A DNA stretch of 64,000 nt from an uncultured Campylobacter sp. (GTDB lineage: Bacteria; Campylobacterota; Campylobacteria; Campylobacterales; Campylobacteraceae): the NCBI GenBank assembly GCA_937990735.1, contig CALKQT010000002.1:1-64000 (forward strand). The letters are read 5' to 3'. The position numbers and the translations under genes were made by a program. Below, piece after piece: positions 33,645-43,657 of the stretch. Every line of letters starts with the position of its first letter. Position 1 is the stretch's first letter. The notes below the pieces were generated by a model. It was given only the letters and a program-made list of their open reading frames with translations, was not told the origin of the DNA and made no database searches.

Positions 33645-34741
33645 CAGATATTTTCTTTTACGATTTTTACGACGCGCTCAATCGTCTCGTCGCTCATATC
33701 GGTGCCGCTAGGCAGGCAAATTCCGCGCTCAAACATATCCTCGCTCGTGCCGTCAACTACGCTAAGCGCGCCTGCAAAGATGCTTTGCAGATGCATCGGC
33801 TTCCAAAGCGGGCGAGATTCGATGTCGGCTTTATTTAGGGCGTCGATTACCTTTAGATGGGCATTCTTTTTCTTAAATAGAAGCGTCGTAAGCCATCTAT
33901 TGCCCTTGCCGCCTTCTACTTCGGGCATAAACTCCACGTCGGTGCCTCTAAACAGATCCTCGTAAATTTTAAAAATTTCGCGTTTTCTCTTTACGCGCTG
34001 CGGCAAGACCTCCATCTGGCCTACGCCGATAGCGCCCAAGACGTTGCTTAAGCGGTAGTTATAGCCGTAGTCCTTGTGCTCGTAGTGAAGCAGCGGCTCG
34101 CGTGCCTGTGTGCTTAAAAATCTAGCCTTAGCCACTAGCTCCTCGTCATTTGAGATCAGCATTCCTCCGCCTGAGGTAGTGATGATTTTATTGCCATTAA
34201 AGCTTAGCGCGCCGCATTTTCCGATACTGCCTAATGCTTTACCTTTATAAAATCCGCCCAGCGCCTCTGCGGCATCCTCGATAACATCAATACCTTCGTT
34301 CGCGCAAATTTCGCATATCTCATCCATCTTCGCAGCCTGTCCGTAAAGATGCGTAACGACGAGCACCTTTGGCTTTTTCGGCGATTTTTTAATCGCTTCT
34401 TTAAGCAGCTTCGGGCTTAAATTCCAACTCTCGTCGCTGTCTATCAGCACCGGCACGCAGCGCTCGTAAAATATCGGATTTAGCGACGCCATGAAGGTAA
34501 ACGTGGAGCCAAGCACCACGTCGCCGTCCTTTATGCCGCTGCAGCGAAGCGCTAGATGAAGCGCCGCCGTACCTGCGTTTAGCGCCAGCGCAGCGCGCGT
34601 GCCAGTGTAGGACTTCACTGCGTCCTCAAAGCGATTAACGTATTCGCCCAAAGGCGCGATATAGTTGCTCTCAAATACCTTTTTTATATACTCAAGCTCA
34701 TCGCCGCCCATATTCGGCGGGCTTAAAAATACTCTTGCCAT
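33644..34741 (-). CDS. pglE: UDP-4-keto sugar aminotransferase PglE
   Basis: PLP enzyme giving UDP-4-amino sugar in diNAcBac synthesis. The start is ATG 34741 (MARVFLSPPNMGGDELEYI), which matches the C. jejuni start MRFFLSPPHMGG, with GGATAGAG before it; a longer frame to 34834 exists but is unlikely. Motifs: DAAEALGG and LSFNGNKIITTSGGGM, where the PLP Lys lies in NGNK. 365 residues. About 115 AT-rich bases separate it from pglD. Confidence 0.95.
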   Translation of the reverse strand: MARVFLSPPNMGGDELEYIKKVFESNYIAPLGEYVNRFEDAVKSYTGTRAALALNAGTAALHLALRCSGIKDGDVVLGSTFTFMASLNPIFYERCVPVLIDSDESWNLSPKLLKEAIKKSPKKPKVLVVTHLYGQAAKMDEICEICANEGIDVIEDAAEALGGFYKGKALGSIGKCGALSFNGNKIITTSGGGMLISNDEELVAKARFLSTQAREPLLHYEHKDYGYNYRLSNVLGAIGVGQMEVLPQRVKRKREIFKIYEDLFRGTDVEFMPEVEGGKGNRWLTTLLFKKKNAHLKVIDALNKADIESRPLWKPMHLQSIFAGALSVVDGTSEDMFERGICLPSGTDMSDETIERVVKIVKENI

Positions 34742-34857
34742 CTCTATCCTTCCTTGATCTTTAAATTTAACCTCGCGCGACGCAGGGCTAAATTTAGCTT
34801 TCGGCATTAAATTTAAATGCTCAGATTTTATCACTTTTAATGCTATAAATTTTAAAT

Positions 34858-35457
34858 TTAGCCATTTTTTTTAATCACGCGAGCAGGCACGCCTACGGCT
34901 ACGCTGTCGCTAGCTATGTCGCGCACGACCGCAGCGCCCGCGCCGATTATGCAGCGCTGCCCGATACTTAGCCTCTGAATGACGCTGGCACCGATTCCAA
35001 TGTGCGAAAACGCCCCCACCTTCACGCCGCCCGCAAGCGCCGCGTTTGGGCTAATGTGCGCAAACTCGCCGATCTCGCACTCATGCTCGATTACGACACC
35101 CGAATTGATTATCGCGCCGCGACCGATTTTGGCTCGCGCGTTTATCACGGCGCCGGGCATTACGACCGCGCCCTCGCCGATAGCGGCGCTTGGGCTAACG
35201 ATGGCGCTTTGATGAATTAGCGTCGCTATCTCAAAACCCGCGCGCGATACTCTTTCTTGGATCTTTGCGCGGGTTTTATTATCGCCGATTGCGATTATTA
35301 CGGGGTGCTTCGGCAGATCCTCGCTAAATTTCAGCCCCGCGGCGTCGTCTAAAAAAACGACCTCGCTAAATTTAGCCCCGCGCGCGGCTAATGCGACATC
35401 CGCGACCACCAGCCCGTGTCCGCTCGCGCCGTAAACGTAAATTTTAGTTGTGCCCAT
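34858..35457 (-). CDS. pglD: UDP-4-amino sugar N-acetyltransferase PglD
   Basis: Acetylates the C4 amine to give UDP-diNAcBac. N-terminal nucleotide-binding motif YGASGHGLVVAD (residues 9-20) and C-terminal left-handed beta helix of hexapeptide repeats (GAVVMPGAVINARAKIG, NSGVVIEHECEIGEF with the catalytic His). 199 residues against about 195 in C. jejuni. The start overlaps pglC by 14 bases. Confidence 0.95.
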   Translation of the reverse strand: MGTTKIYVYGASGHGLVVADVALAARGAKFSEVVFLDDAAGLKFSEDLPKHPVIIAIGDNKTRAKIQERVSRAGFEIATLIHQSAIVSPSAAIGEGAVVMPGAVINARAKIGRGAIINSGVVIEHECEIGEFAHISPNAALAGGVKVGAFSHIGIGASVIQRLSIGQRCIIGAGAAVVRDIASDSVAVGVPARVIKKNG

Positions 35458-36049
35458 TAAATTTCTCCGTCGTCGCCATGCCCTCTTTATTCACGCCCTC
35501 TTTTGCAAGCACCTTTTTTATCGTTAAAAGCGCGATCTTAAGATCGAGCGCGAAGCTTAAATTCTGCGCGTAATACGTGTCGAACTCAAATTTTTTCTCC
35601 CAGCTGATCGCGTTGCGACCGTTTACCTGCGCAAGCCCCGTGATGCCCGGGCGCACGCTGTGCCTAAGACGCTGCTGCGGCGAATAAAGCGGCAAGTATT
35701 CGATTAGCAGCGGTCGCGGCCCGATGAAGCTCATATCGCCCTTTAGCACGTTGAAAAGCTGCGGCAGCTCATCCAGACTTAGCGCGCGGATCTTTTTGCC
35801 GTAATCGTTCAGCCGCTCTTCGTCGGGCAGAAGCTCGCCGTCAGCGCCGCGCTCGTCGCTCATCGTTTTAAATTTGTAAATTTTAAAAATTTGCTCATCA
35901 AATCCCGGGCGAGATTGCGTAAAAATCGTGCTTTTGCTAATGTGTTTGCGGATCAAGAACCACGTAAGCGCCATCACGGGCGAAACCAAAATAATCAAAA
36001 TCAAAGCCGCCGTAAAATCGAGCGCACGTTTTAAAAAACCTCTATACAT
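35444..36049 (-). CDS. pglC: Undecaprenyl phosphate diNAcBac-1-phosphate transferase PglC
   Basis: Monotopic phosphoglycosyl transferase that puts diNAcBac-phosphate on the lipid carrier. The N-terminal re-entrant helix (FTAALILIILVSPVMALTWF) is followed by FTQSRPGFDEQIFKIYKFKTM and the catalytic Asp-Glu dyad in LSLDELPQLFNVLKGDM-SFIGPRPL. 201 residues. It overlaps both pglA and pglD, so these are coupled. Confidence 0.96.
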   Translation of the reverse strand: MYRGFLKRALDFTAALILIILVSPVMALTWFLIRKHISKSTIFTQSRPGFDEQIFKIYKFKTMSDERGADGELLPDEERLNDYGKKIRALSLDELPQLFNVLKGDMSFIGPRPLLIEYLPLYSPQQRLRHSVRPGITGLAQVNGRNAISWEKKFEFDTYYAQNLSFALDLKIALLTIKKVLAKEGVNKEGMATTEKFNGHN

Positions 36050-37169
36050 CGATAAATTTCCTATAAACCTCTAAATATTTTTCCGTGACGATCTTTTCGT
36101 CGTAATTTGCAAGCACCAGCTCGCGCCCGTTTCGCCCAAGCCTTTCGCAAAGCGCGGTATCGTCTAATAAAATTTCGATCTTTCGCGCAAGATCCTCTGC
36201 GTCGCGAGTGCGGCAAATTAAGCCGTTTACCCCCTCTTGCACCGCCTCGACGCAGCCGCTACAGTCGCTTACCACGCAGGCTCGCGCCATGCTCATCGCC
36301 TCTAAAACCGTGCGCGGAAAGCCCTCCTTGTAGCTAGGAAGTGCCAGTAGGTAACTAGCCTTCAAAAGCTCAGGCACGTCGTTTCTGGCACCCAGATAAT
36401 GCACTGCACCACTTCGCAAAAACGCAGGATCAGCGGTGCTTTTATTGCCCGCAAAACCCTCGCCCACAAAGACAAATTTCGCATCCGATCGATCTTTTAA
36501 AATTTCTGCTGCTTCGTAGAATTCTCTCACACCCTTATGCCACATCGCGCGAGCTATCATCAGCACGATCTTTTTGCCGTGCAAATCCTCGCCCAGATCC
36601 GCCGCACTAACGATTTTGGGGTTGAATCTTTCAGCATCTACGCCTACGCTTTTAATCCTTATAACCTTTTGCTTCGCAATAAGCCCGCGAGATAGCATGT
36701 AATCGGGATCGGCATCGTTTACAAATACGCAAGCATCCGCCTGCGAAAATGAAAATTTATAAAGCTTCTCCAATACCGCTCGTACGAGCCTTGTTTTAAT
36801 ATCATCGTCGATATAAAAGCTGCCCAGCCCCTCAACTAAGTTTATCACATATTTTATACCCGCCTCTCGAGCCGCCAGCGTACCGAACACATTTGATTTG
36901 TGCGCAGCTGTTTGCAGCAGGTCCAAATTTAGCTTCTTTAGCTCGCGTGCAAGGGCTTTGGTGTTGCTAAATACGGTAAACGGATTTAGGCTTGCCCGAT
37001 CAAGATCGTAAGTTACGGCATTAAAATCGCGTGCCAAATCCTGCGTATAAGCGCCGCGAGGAGCAATTGCGAAAACCTCGTGCCCGCGCTCTTTTAAAGC
37101 CTGCATTATCGGGCGGCGAAAGAAATGTAAGCTCATATCGGCATGGCTTAAAAACCCTATGCGAGCCAT
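36042..37169 (-). CDS. pglA: N,N'-diacetylbacillosaminyl-lipid alpha-1,3-GalNAc transferase PglA
   Basis: Adds the first GalNAc to diNAcBac on the lipid carrier. ATG 37169 is preferred: AAGGA lies nine bases before it, whereas an ATG at 37178 has none, and MARIGFLSHA aligns with C. jejuni MRIGFLSHAG. GT4-type motifs are MIARAMWHKGVREFYEAA, VHYLGARNDVPELL and LPSYKEGFPRTVLEAMSM. 375 residues, like the reference. Confidence 0.95.
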   Translation of the reverse strand: MARIGFLSHADMSLHFFRRPIMQALKERGHEVFAIAPRGAYTQDLARDFNAVTYDLDRASLNPFTVFSNTKALARELKKLNLDLLQTAAHKSNVFGTLAAREAGIKYVINLVEGLGSFYIDDDIKTRLVRAVLEKLYKFSFSQADACVFVNDADPDYMLSRGLIAKQKVIRIKSVGVDAERFNPKIVSAADLGEDLHGKKIVLMIARAMWHKGVREFYEAAEILKDRSDAKFVFVGEGFAGNKSTADPAFLRSGAVHYLGARNDVPELLKASYLLALPSYKEGFPRTVLEAMSMARACVVSDCSGCVEAVQEGVNGLICRTRDAEDLARKIEILLDDTALCERLGRNGRELVLANYDEKIVTEKYLEVYRKFIDV

Positions 37170-37242
37170 ATGCTGCATTCCTTGCTTGGCGTTGCGAGAT
37201 TAAATTTCATAAATTTCTCCTTAGATTGCTGCAAAATTTTAT

Positions 37243-39990
37243 CTAGCGCTTTAATTTATAAACTTTCACAGCAGGGCTTAAGATCACAGGCTCGAATAGC
37301 TCGGGCCTATATCTTTCAAATACAAAAAGCTGAATATAGCTTGAGTTTAGCATCGTCTTATCTAGCAGCAAAAATCGCCCGTAATCGCGCATGAAAATCA
37401 CGTAAAATTGCGCGCTACTGTCCATATTAAACTCTTTTACCGAAAGCTTGCCATTCGCGTCGTAGCTCGTTTCGTAAAAGGTATTGATCGCAAATTTTCT
37501 GCCGCTATACTCTAAATTTAAAAGGCTCGGTGAGATCGAAAAGCCGTTGTCCATATGCACGCCGCTTTGATCCTGAACAAATCTATCGCTCGTTATGAAA
37601 AACAGCTCACTTAGCTGCTTGCCGTCGGTGATGTCGATGTTTGAAAACTGCGTAACGACGGGGAAGATATTCATCATACGATCGGGCAAGATGTAATAGA
37701 TGTCGCGCGTAGGCCTTGGCGGCTTAAAATCAGCCAGTCCCAAGCTTAAGATAAAATCATTTACGTCCGTGGCGTTATAATCTTTTAAAATTTGCTTTAG
37801 CTTGTTTGGAATTTTTTCGCTATATCCGCGCTCGGTGTATTCGACATCCAGGCGCGCCATATTTGCAGAGCTCATCTGATCTTTAAAAAGCGCAAAGCTA
37901 ACGGGGAAATTATCGTTGCCTAGGTGTTTGCCGCCGTCGATGAGGGTTTTTACATCGCTGTAATAGCGTATGCCGTAACCGTAATCCCACCACGAAAGCG
38001 CATAATCCTCGCGCTGCACCTTATCTTTGAGCTCATCTAGCACCCGTACCTCACTTTGATAAAAGACCGTATCGACCTTGTACGAGACGATATGCTGCCA
38101 CGCGGGATAAATGGCAAGCGCCGTCAAAATAAGCAGTATCGCGCGCCCTGCGATCTTTGGCAGATCCAAGCGCTTTACGCAAAAATACAAAATATATCCG
38201 AAACTTAGCCCCATCACGCCCACGGCATAGATCGTAAATCTAAGGCCCGCTTTGTTTGCCGCAAAGCCCAAAAGCAGAAGCGGGATCGAGAGCAAAAATT
38301 CTTTATGCCTAAAGCAAAGCACTAAATATCCGATTGCCGCGATCACGAAAACCGCGACGTGCGAGCTGATGCGCTCCATAAAGATCTTGGGCGGCACGAT
38401 GCCTGATTCTTGGATTGTTTGATTGACGTTGAAAAAATGAAATGCCGTATCGGCGTTGTCCGCAAAGGAACGGAAGATATAAAATTTCGCCTGAAAGATG
38501 ATCGGGCTAAGACCTCCGTTTGCGACGAAAAAGACTACGGCAAGCGCGCCGATAATCGCTAAAATTTTAAAATTTAATAGCTTTCCTCTAAACGCAAAGA
38601 GCCAAAATAGAGCAAGCGAGATTAAAATTTTAGCTACCAAAGGCGTGGAGCAAAGCGCGATCAAAAAGATAATCATCGCTTCGTAATTTACCGCACTTTT
38701 TCGTTTAAAAATCAGCGTGTAGGCGAAAAATACGGCGAGCATCATGGAATTTAGCGAGAAGCTTGAGGGATACCACCACATATAAAATATCACAAACGCG
38801 CCCAGCCAAAACAGCGTGCTGCGCGAACCGCGCGTGCAGATACGGATGAGCGCCCACAAAATGCACATCGCAAGCACGATATTTAGCATATCGGTGTCGT
38901 AATACCCAGCCATTGTGCGGTTGTAGTAGCTATTCGCCACGCTCGCGACAAGCGCGCCGATGAAGCCCGCGCGCATGCAGCGAAACTCGCTTGAGATCAG
39001 CAAGATCGGCACTACGATGAGCGAGCTAAACAAAGCCGGCAGATAAACGAAGATCGTCTCGATTTTAAAGGGCAAAATTTCAGCCAAAAACGCCGTCACG
39101 ATCGAAAGCGGTGCACTAAAGTAGCTAAGATCGTTGGGCTGATGAAAGCCGGCGAGGCGATCGCGCGCGCCCTCTGCAAAGGCGTAGCCGTCGTTGGTGT
39201 TTATCATCAGCTCGCCGTCCCAAAAAAAGTAGTTCACAAAACCGCTCGCCCAGTGCACCCACCACATGCGAAACGCCACGCTAAAAGCAAATGCAAACAA
39301 AATCATCAGCAAAATATGCTTGGAGAACTCATAATTTTTTATAAAGCCAAAAATTCTGCGCCTGGCAGGGAGCACGCCAGCTGCCTGATCTTTAGAATTT
39401 TGGGAATTTTCTGCTGTGGAGTTTTTAGAATTATCAGAATTTATGCCGTTTGTAGAATTTAAAGCACTTGCGGAATTCGCATTTTTAAATTTAGCCAAAT
39501 TAGCGGCTTTTGCGGAATTTTTATTTGTAGAATTTTTGCTCGTGGAATTTGCAGCGCCCTTTAAATTTGAGTTTGTAGAATTTGCGCCTGCGGAATTTTC
39601 AGAATTTACCGAGGTGGAATTTGGTCCGCTTGATTTTTTAGCCTTTTTGGATTTTTTTTGTGCTCGCATTTTTGCAGAAACAGCGCGCGCTTGATCGTCG
39701 CTTAAATTCTTAGCGCCGGCGTGCGCGGAATTTTTGCTTACAGAATTTTTTGCATCAAGCGCGGAATTTTTATCGCTCTGAGGCGCGGTATCCTCGCTAC
39801 CCTTAAGCTCGGCATTTTCGCCGCTAAAATTCTCTCCGCCGCCTGCGGAATACTCTGCGTCAAAATTTCCCTCACTAGCGAAATTTTCGCTTAAAGCAGC
39901 TTTGTCAGCACCCATTGATTGCGCGCCTTTTTGATCGTCCGATCCTTCGTCGATCTCTCTGACGCTAAAAGCCTTTTTTTCTTCACCCAC
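37243..39990 (-). CDS. pglB: Oligosaccharyltransferase PglB with long N-terminal extension
   Basis: Transfers the glycan from lipid to Asn in periplasmic proteins. From about residue 216 it follows C. jejuni PglB: FWDGELMINTNDGYAFAEGARD with the metal Asp, ANSYYNRTMAGYYDTDML, and WWDYGYGIRYYSDVKTL near 670; the Pro after WWDYGY is replaced by Gly. Residues 1-215 are an unusual cytoplasmic extension, rich in Asn, Ser, Lys and Ala (NSTS, KNSTNKNS and similar), making it 915 residues against 713. About ten membrane helices follow. It lies between pglA and pglJ, the usual place. Confidence 0.95.
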   Translation of the reverse strand: MGEEKKAFSVREIDEGSDDQKGAQSMGADKAALSENFASEGNFDAEYSAGGGENFSGENAELKGSEDTAPQSDKNSALDAKNSVSKNSAHAGAKNLSDDQARAVSAKMRAQKKSKKAKKSSGPNSTSVNSENSAGANSTNSNLKGAANSTSKNSTNKNSAKAANLAKFKNANSASALNSTNGINSDNSKNSTAENSQNSKDQAAGVLPARRRIFGFIKNYEFSKHILLMILFAFAFSVAFRMWWVHWASGFVNYFFWDGELMINTNDGYAFAEGARDRLAGFHQPNDLSYFSAPLSIVTAFLAEILPFKIETIFVYLPALFSSLIVVPILLISSEFRCMRAGFIGALVASVANSYYNRTMAGYYDTDMLNIVLAMCILWALIRICTRGSRSTLFWLGAFVIFYMWWYPSSFSLNSMMLAVFFAYTLIFKRKSAVNYEAMIIFLIALCSTPLVAKILISLALFWLFAFRGKLLNFKILAIIGALAVVFFVANGGLSPIIFQAKFYIFRSFADNADTAFHFFNVNQTIQESGIVPPKIFMERISSHVAVFVIAAIGYLVLCFRHKEFLLSIPLLLLGFAANKAGLRFTIYAVGVMGLSFGYILYFCVKRLDLPKIAGRAILLILTALAIYPAWQHIVSYKVDTVFYQSEVRVLDELKDKVQREDYALSWWDYGYGIRYYSDVKTLIDGGKHLGNDNFPVSFALFKDQMSSANMARLDVEYTERGYSEKIPNKLKQILKDYNATDVNDFILSLGLADFKPPRPTRDIYYILPDRMMNIFPVVTQFSNIDITDGKQLSELFFITSDRFVQDQSGVHMDNGFSISPSLLNLEYSGRKFAINTFYETSYDANGKLSVKEFNMDSSAQFYVIFMRDYGRFLLLDKTMLNSSYIQLFVFERYRPELFEPVILSPAVKVYKLKR

Positions 39991-39992
39991 GC

Positions 39993-41111
39993 CTATTTTC
40001 CTTCGTCGATTTGTTCTATTTTTGCGATCAGCTCGCTTGCTATCCGTTTTTTATCGAAAAACGAGGCTCTAATTTTAGCCTTTTTCTCATAAAATTTTAC
40101 ATAATTTTCATCAACCAGTGCTTTTTGCATCGCCGCTTGAGTGCTTTCTAGATCGTTCACGCCCACCAGCACGCCCCATTCGCTCTGCCCCAAAAGCTCG
40201 CGCGCGCCGCTTTGATGATCGCTTGAAATCACGAGCTTGCCGCACGCAAGAGCCTCGATGAGCGCGTTTGAAAAGCCCTCAAAAAGGCTTACGAAAACAA
40301 ACGCGTAGCATCTAGCCATATATTTATACGGGTTTGCGTCAAAGCCCAAAAGCTTCACGCGGTCGCCTAAGCCGAGCTCCTCTATCAGAGCCTCAAGCTC
40401 GGCTCGCAGCACGCCGTCGCCTAAGATCAGCAGGTCTTTGTCGTTATTTTTTAAATTCGCATACGCACGGATCAAAAGCGTGTGGTTTTTGCCCGCATCG
40501 AGCCTGCCAACGCTTAGGAAAAACGGCCGCCCCTGCGCGACCTGCTCGCTTGCTTTGCGACTGATCTCATCAAGATCGATCGCGTTATACAGCACGCTCA
40601 TCTTGCGCTCGTCAATTCCGAAATTATCCGCCAGATCGCGCAGATTTCCAAGCGAGTTCGGAAAGATAAAATCGGCCTTCGGATATAGCTTACGCAGCAG
40701 AAGCTTTGAAATTTTGGATTTAAAGCTCGGCTCTTTATACAGCACCGACGGCGTCGAGCATTCGTTAAAAATCATCGTTCCGCGTAGCCCGTAAACTCGC
40801 GCCAGCGCCGCCACGTAACACGGGCGGTTCATCCAAACGAAGTGAATGTCGATACCTAGGCGCTCGCATAGCTTTTTGTACCTAAGCGCCAAAAACGGAA
40901 GCTTTGCGAGCTTCAGCAGTCCATTTTCAAAAGGGGCTGATTTTTCGATGAAATGGATCTGCACGCCGCTTGGAATTTCATAAAAAATCCTCTCGTTCAT
41001 CAGCACCAGATGCACTTCGTAGCGTGCCGTAAGCTCGCCTAAGAGGTTGCTTACGACGCGCTCTGCGCCGCCGCCTCCCATCGAATATATAAAAACACTT
41101 AATTTCTTCAT
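39993..41111 (-). CDS. pglJ: GalNAc transferase PglJ
   Basis: Adds the next alpha-1,4 GalNAc to the lipid-linked glycan. From ATG 41111 (AAAGGTAAAGGG upstream) it begins MKKLSVFIYSMGGGGAERVV, aligned with C. jejuni PglJ. The KYLxPKADFI-type LYPKADFIFPNSLGNLRDL, LSVGRLDAGKNHTLLIRAYA and NPYKYMARCYAF segments match almost word for word. GT4 fold, 373 residues. Two bases separate it from pglB. Confidence 0.93.
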   Translation of the reverse strand: MKKLSVFIYSMGGGGAERVVSNLLGELTARYEVHLVLMNERIFYEIPSGVQIHFIEKSAPFENGLLKLAKLPFLALRYKKLCERLGIDIHFVWMNRPCYVAALARVYGLRGTMIFNECSTPSVLYKEPSFKSKISKLLLRKLYPKADFIFPNSLGNLRDLADNFGIDERKMSVLYNAIDLDEISRKASEQVAQGRPFFLSVGRLDAGKNHTLLIRAYANLKNNDKDLLILGDGVLRAELEALIEELGLGDRVKLLGFDANPYKYMARCYAFVFVSLFEGFSNALIEALACGKLVISSDHQSGARELLGQSEWGVLVGVNDLESTQAAMQKALVDENYVKFYEKKAKIRASFFDKKRIASELIAKIEQIDEGK

Positions 41112-41351
41112 CCCTTTACCTTTTAAATATCGCTGCCGCGCCCTAAATTTAAGCTTCACGCCTTTTTATGCGAACATACGCCGCGCAATCTGTTTAAATT
41201 TAGCGCATTTTACGTCGCTCTAAGCGGCTAAATTTCATCGCGCGATGCGGCAAATTTAAACGCGCCGCTCCGCTCGGGCGCGAAACGCTATCTTAGCACA
41301 CCGAAGTTTAAATTTATCTCCGCGCGCCGCTAGGGCATCGATAAGCGGCTG

Positions 41352-42395
41352 TTATTTGCGCGCAAACCGATCGATCAAGCCCTGCCAGAGCTTAATGATG
41401 CGCTCTTGCGAAAATTCGTCTAAATTTTCATTTGCATTTTGCACGAGAGCGTCTCGCAGCGCCTCGTCGCGCATTAAAATTTCGAGCTTGCTCGCAAGCT
41501 CATTCGCATCGCCGCGTCTAAACAAAATGCCGCTAAAGCCGTCCTTTATGAGTTCTTTTGCGCCCGCCGTGTCGCTGCTAAGTCGTGCGCAGCCATAAAA
41601 TGCAGACTCGATCAACACGTTTGAAAGCCCTTCATTAAGCGAGCTTAGCACAAAAATTTTGGCTTCTTTATACAGCTCGCTCACGTCCTGCTTATGCCCT
41701 AAAAATCGTACTTCAAGCCCGAGCCGCGCCACGATCTCGCGCAAGCTTTCGCGCAGCGAGCCGTCGCCCGCGATTAAAATTTCCCACTTCGCAAGCAGGC
41801 TTTTATCGATCCTGCTTAGCGCGTCAAAGTAAATTTCATACCCCTTTACGGGCTCGAGCCTACCGACGCTTAAGATCACGTTTCGCTTGGCGCCCTTAGT
41901 ATCGCAGATCTCGCCGAAAAAGGGGTTGTGCACGACGAAGCAGTTTTTGACAAATCGCGAATAGTACTCAAAGTCCGAGCGCGTAAGCACCGTAAGCGCG
42001 TCCGCTTTTTTATAGCACAGATCGCGCACGCGGCTAAAAAGCCCGCTTCGCAGATAATCGTGCGCGTTGTGCTCGGTCGCGATGAGCGGGATGCCCAGCC
42101 CAAAGCTTGCGATCACGCACGCTACGTTCGTCCAGTCCATAAAGCTGATGATGACGCTTGGGCGCTCGCGCTTGAAACACTCGCGCAAAATTCTGTATTT
42201 ATCGAACCTGCCGCCGTTTTTATAAACATCCAGATGCAAAAATTTTATCTTTTCGCTAAATTTATACCTGCCCTCGTCATTTTCCAAAATCGCGATCGTA
42301 ACGTCGTTTGCGCGCGCAAAATAATTCGCCAAAACCTGAAGCACGCGCTCGGCGCCGCCGTTTCTAAGAGCCGCGATGACGAATAAAATTTTCAT
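41352..42395 (-). CDS. PglH-like glycosyltransferase, second copy
   Basis: GT4 enzyme of 347 residues. It begins MKILFVIAALRNGGAERVLQ; later ISFMDWTNVACVIASFGLG, IATEHNAHDYL and ILSVGRLEPVKGYEIY. It resembles C. jejuni PglH (polymerising GalNAc transferase) and the gene at 43657, but is less close to PglH than that one. Its acceptor cannot be told from sequence. It overlaps the GT2 gene by four bases and is separated from pglJ by about 240 bases with no gene. Confidence 0.85.
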   Translation of the reverse strand: MKILFVIAALRNGGAERVLQVLANYFARANDVTIAILENDEGRYKFSEKIKFLHLDVYKNGGRFDKYRILRECFKRERPSVIISFMDWTNVACVIASFGLGIPLIATEHNAHDYLRSGLFSRVRDLCYKKADALTVLTRSDFEYYSRFVKNCFVVHNPFFGEICDTKGAKRNVILSVGRLEPVKGYEIYFDALSRIDKSLLAKWEILIAGDGSLRESLREIVARLGLEVRFLGHKQDVSELYKEAKIFVLSSLNEGLSNVLIESAFYGCARLSSDTAGAKELIKDGFSGILFRRGDANELASKLEILMRDEALRDALVQNANENLDEFSQERIIKLWQGLIDRFARK

Positions 42396-43657
42396 TTTAG
42401 CTTCCGATAAATTTTATAAAATAACCGCAAAAGCGCGGGATTTGCGTAAAACAAGACCATCATCAGCGTCTGCGTGCGGCTTGCATGCGTCGCGAAAAAT
42501 CCAAAATCCAGCCGCTCGCGCACCAAAGCGTGCAGTGAGCGGATCTGATCCGCAGCTTCTGCAGCGCTTAAAGAAGAGCGGGGATCTGCGGTCCTTCTTT
42601 GCGACGCGGAATTTTGCTTAGAATTTCGCATATAATTTTGCTTGGCGGAATTTTTAAATGCGGAATTTTTACCGCATGTGCAAGATAAACTATCAGCACC
42701 GTGCAAATCTGCCTCGTTTACCAAGCTGCGCTTATTAGCCTTGGAAGGAGAAGTCGCATCCCCATCCGAACTTGCAGGATCAAAGCTCGATTTGATAATT
42801 AAAAACGCCGTATTCAGCGCGGACTCGCAGCGAGTGAAATTAGCCTCACGCGCCAAGCTTGGATAATTCGCAGCGATCGCCTCAGTATAGCGGCGCACCG
42901 CAGCGATGACCGCCAGATGCCTGCGTGCGAATGAGTTTACGGTCGAGCCTGCCCTTACGCGATAAAAATATAAAATTTCATCCGTGCATGCCGCAACAGA
43001 AGCGTTAAAAATATCAAAAAATATCGCCACATCCTCATAGATCTGCCCCGTAGGAAAGCGCAAAGCAGTGAAAATTTCGCGAGCAAACAGCGCGCGCCAA
43101 ACCGCGGTGCTAAAATACGGATCCTGCGTGCAGCTGCGTCTAAAAAGCTCTTGCGGCGATATTTTGTATTCGCCTGCATTGGCATTTGAATTTACGATCC
43201 TTCCCGGATCGCTAATCTCTTTAGAATTTTGATTTTCTTTAGAATTTAAAGCCGCCTTGAAATTATTTATTTCGCTCTCGTCGCTAAATGCTGTGTAGCC
43301 GCACATAGCGATTTTGGTGCAAAATTTCTGCGTCAGGCGAAAAAGCGTCTCAATTAAATCAAGGCTTATCAAATCGTCGCTATCTATGAAACTGATAAAC
43401 TCCCCGCGAGCGACATCTAAAGCGGCGTTTCGCGCGCTAGCCTGCCCGCCGTTTGATTTATGCAGCACGCGTACGCGGGGATCACGCGTGGCATATTCGT
43501 CGCAAATCGCCTCGCTGCCGTCATTTGATCCATCATCTACGAGCAGAATTTCTAAGTTCGCATAGGTCTGCGCCGTGATGTGCTCCACGCAAGCGCGCAG
43601 GAATTCTTTGACATTATAAATGGGGATGATGACCGAGATTAGGGGATTTTCGCTCAT
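42392..43657 (-). CDS. Family 2 glycosyltransferase with low-complexity inserts
   Basis: GT2 fold with SVIIPIYNVKEFLRACVEHI, LLVDDGSNDGSEAICDEY, SNGGQASARNAALDVA and the metal-binding FISFIDSDDL. It occupies the place of pglI (branching glucosyltransferase) in C. jejuni but looks more like a general EpsJ-type enzyme, so the substrate is open. Residues about 132-165 and 305-375 are inserts rich in Asn, Ser and Lys (KENQNSKEIS; KNSAFKNSAKQN). 421 residues. It shares one base with pglH. Confidence 0.85.
   Translation of the reverse strand: MSENPLISVIIPIYNVKEFLRACVEHITAQTYANLEILLVDDGSNDGSEAICDEYATRDPRVRVLHKSNGGQASARNAALDVARGEFISFIDSDDLISLDLIETLFRLTQKFCTKIAMCGYTAFSDESEINNFKAALNSKENQNSKEISDPGRIVNSNANAGEYKISPQELFRRSCTQDPYFSTAVWRALFAREIFTALRFPTGQIYEDVAIFFDIFNASVAACTDEILYFYRVRAGSTVNSFARRHLAVIAAVRRYTEAIAANYPSLAREANFTRCESALNTAFLIIKSSFDPASSDGDATSPSKANKRSLVNEADLHGADSLSCTCGKNSAFKNSAKQNYMRNSKQNSASQRRTADPRSSLSAAEAADQIRSLHALVRERLDFGFFATHASRTQTLMMVLFYANPALLRLFYKIYRKLK

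Noticed and set aside
39346..39990. Repeated GAATTTT/GGAATTT words as a CRISPR array or tandem-repeat RNA
   Set aside because: Spacing and sequence are irregular, units vary, and the frame is open throughout, so it is coding low complexity.
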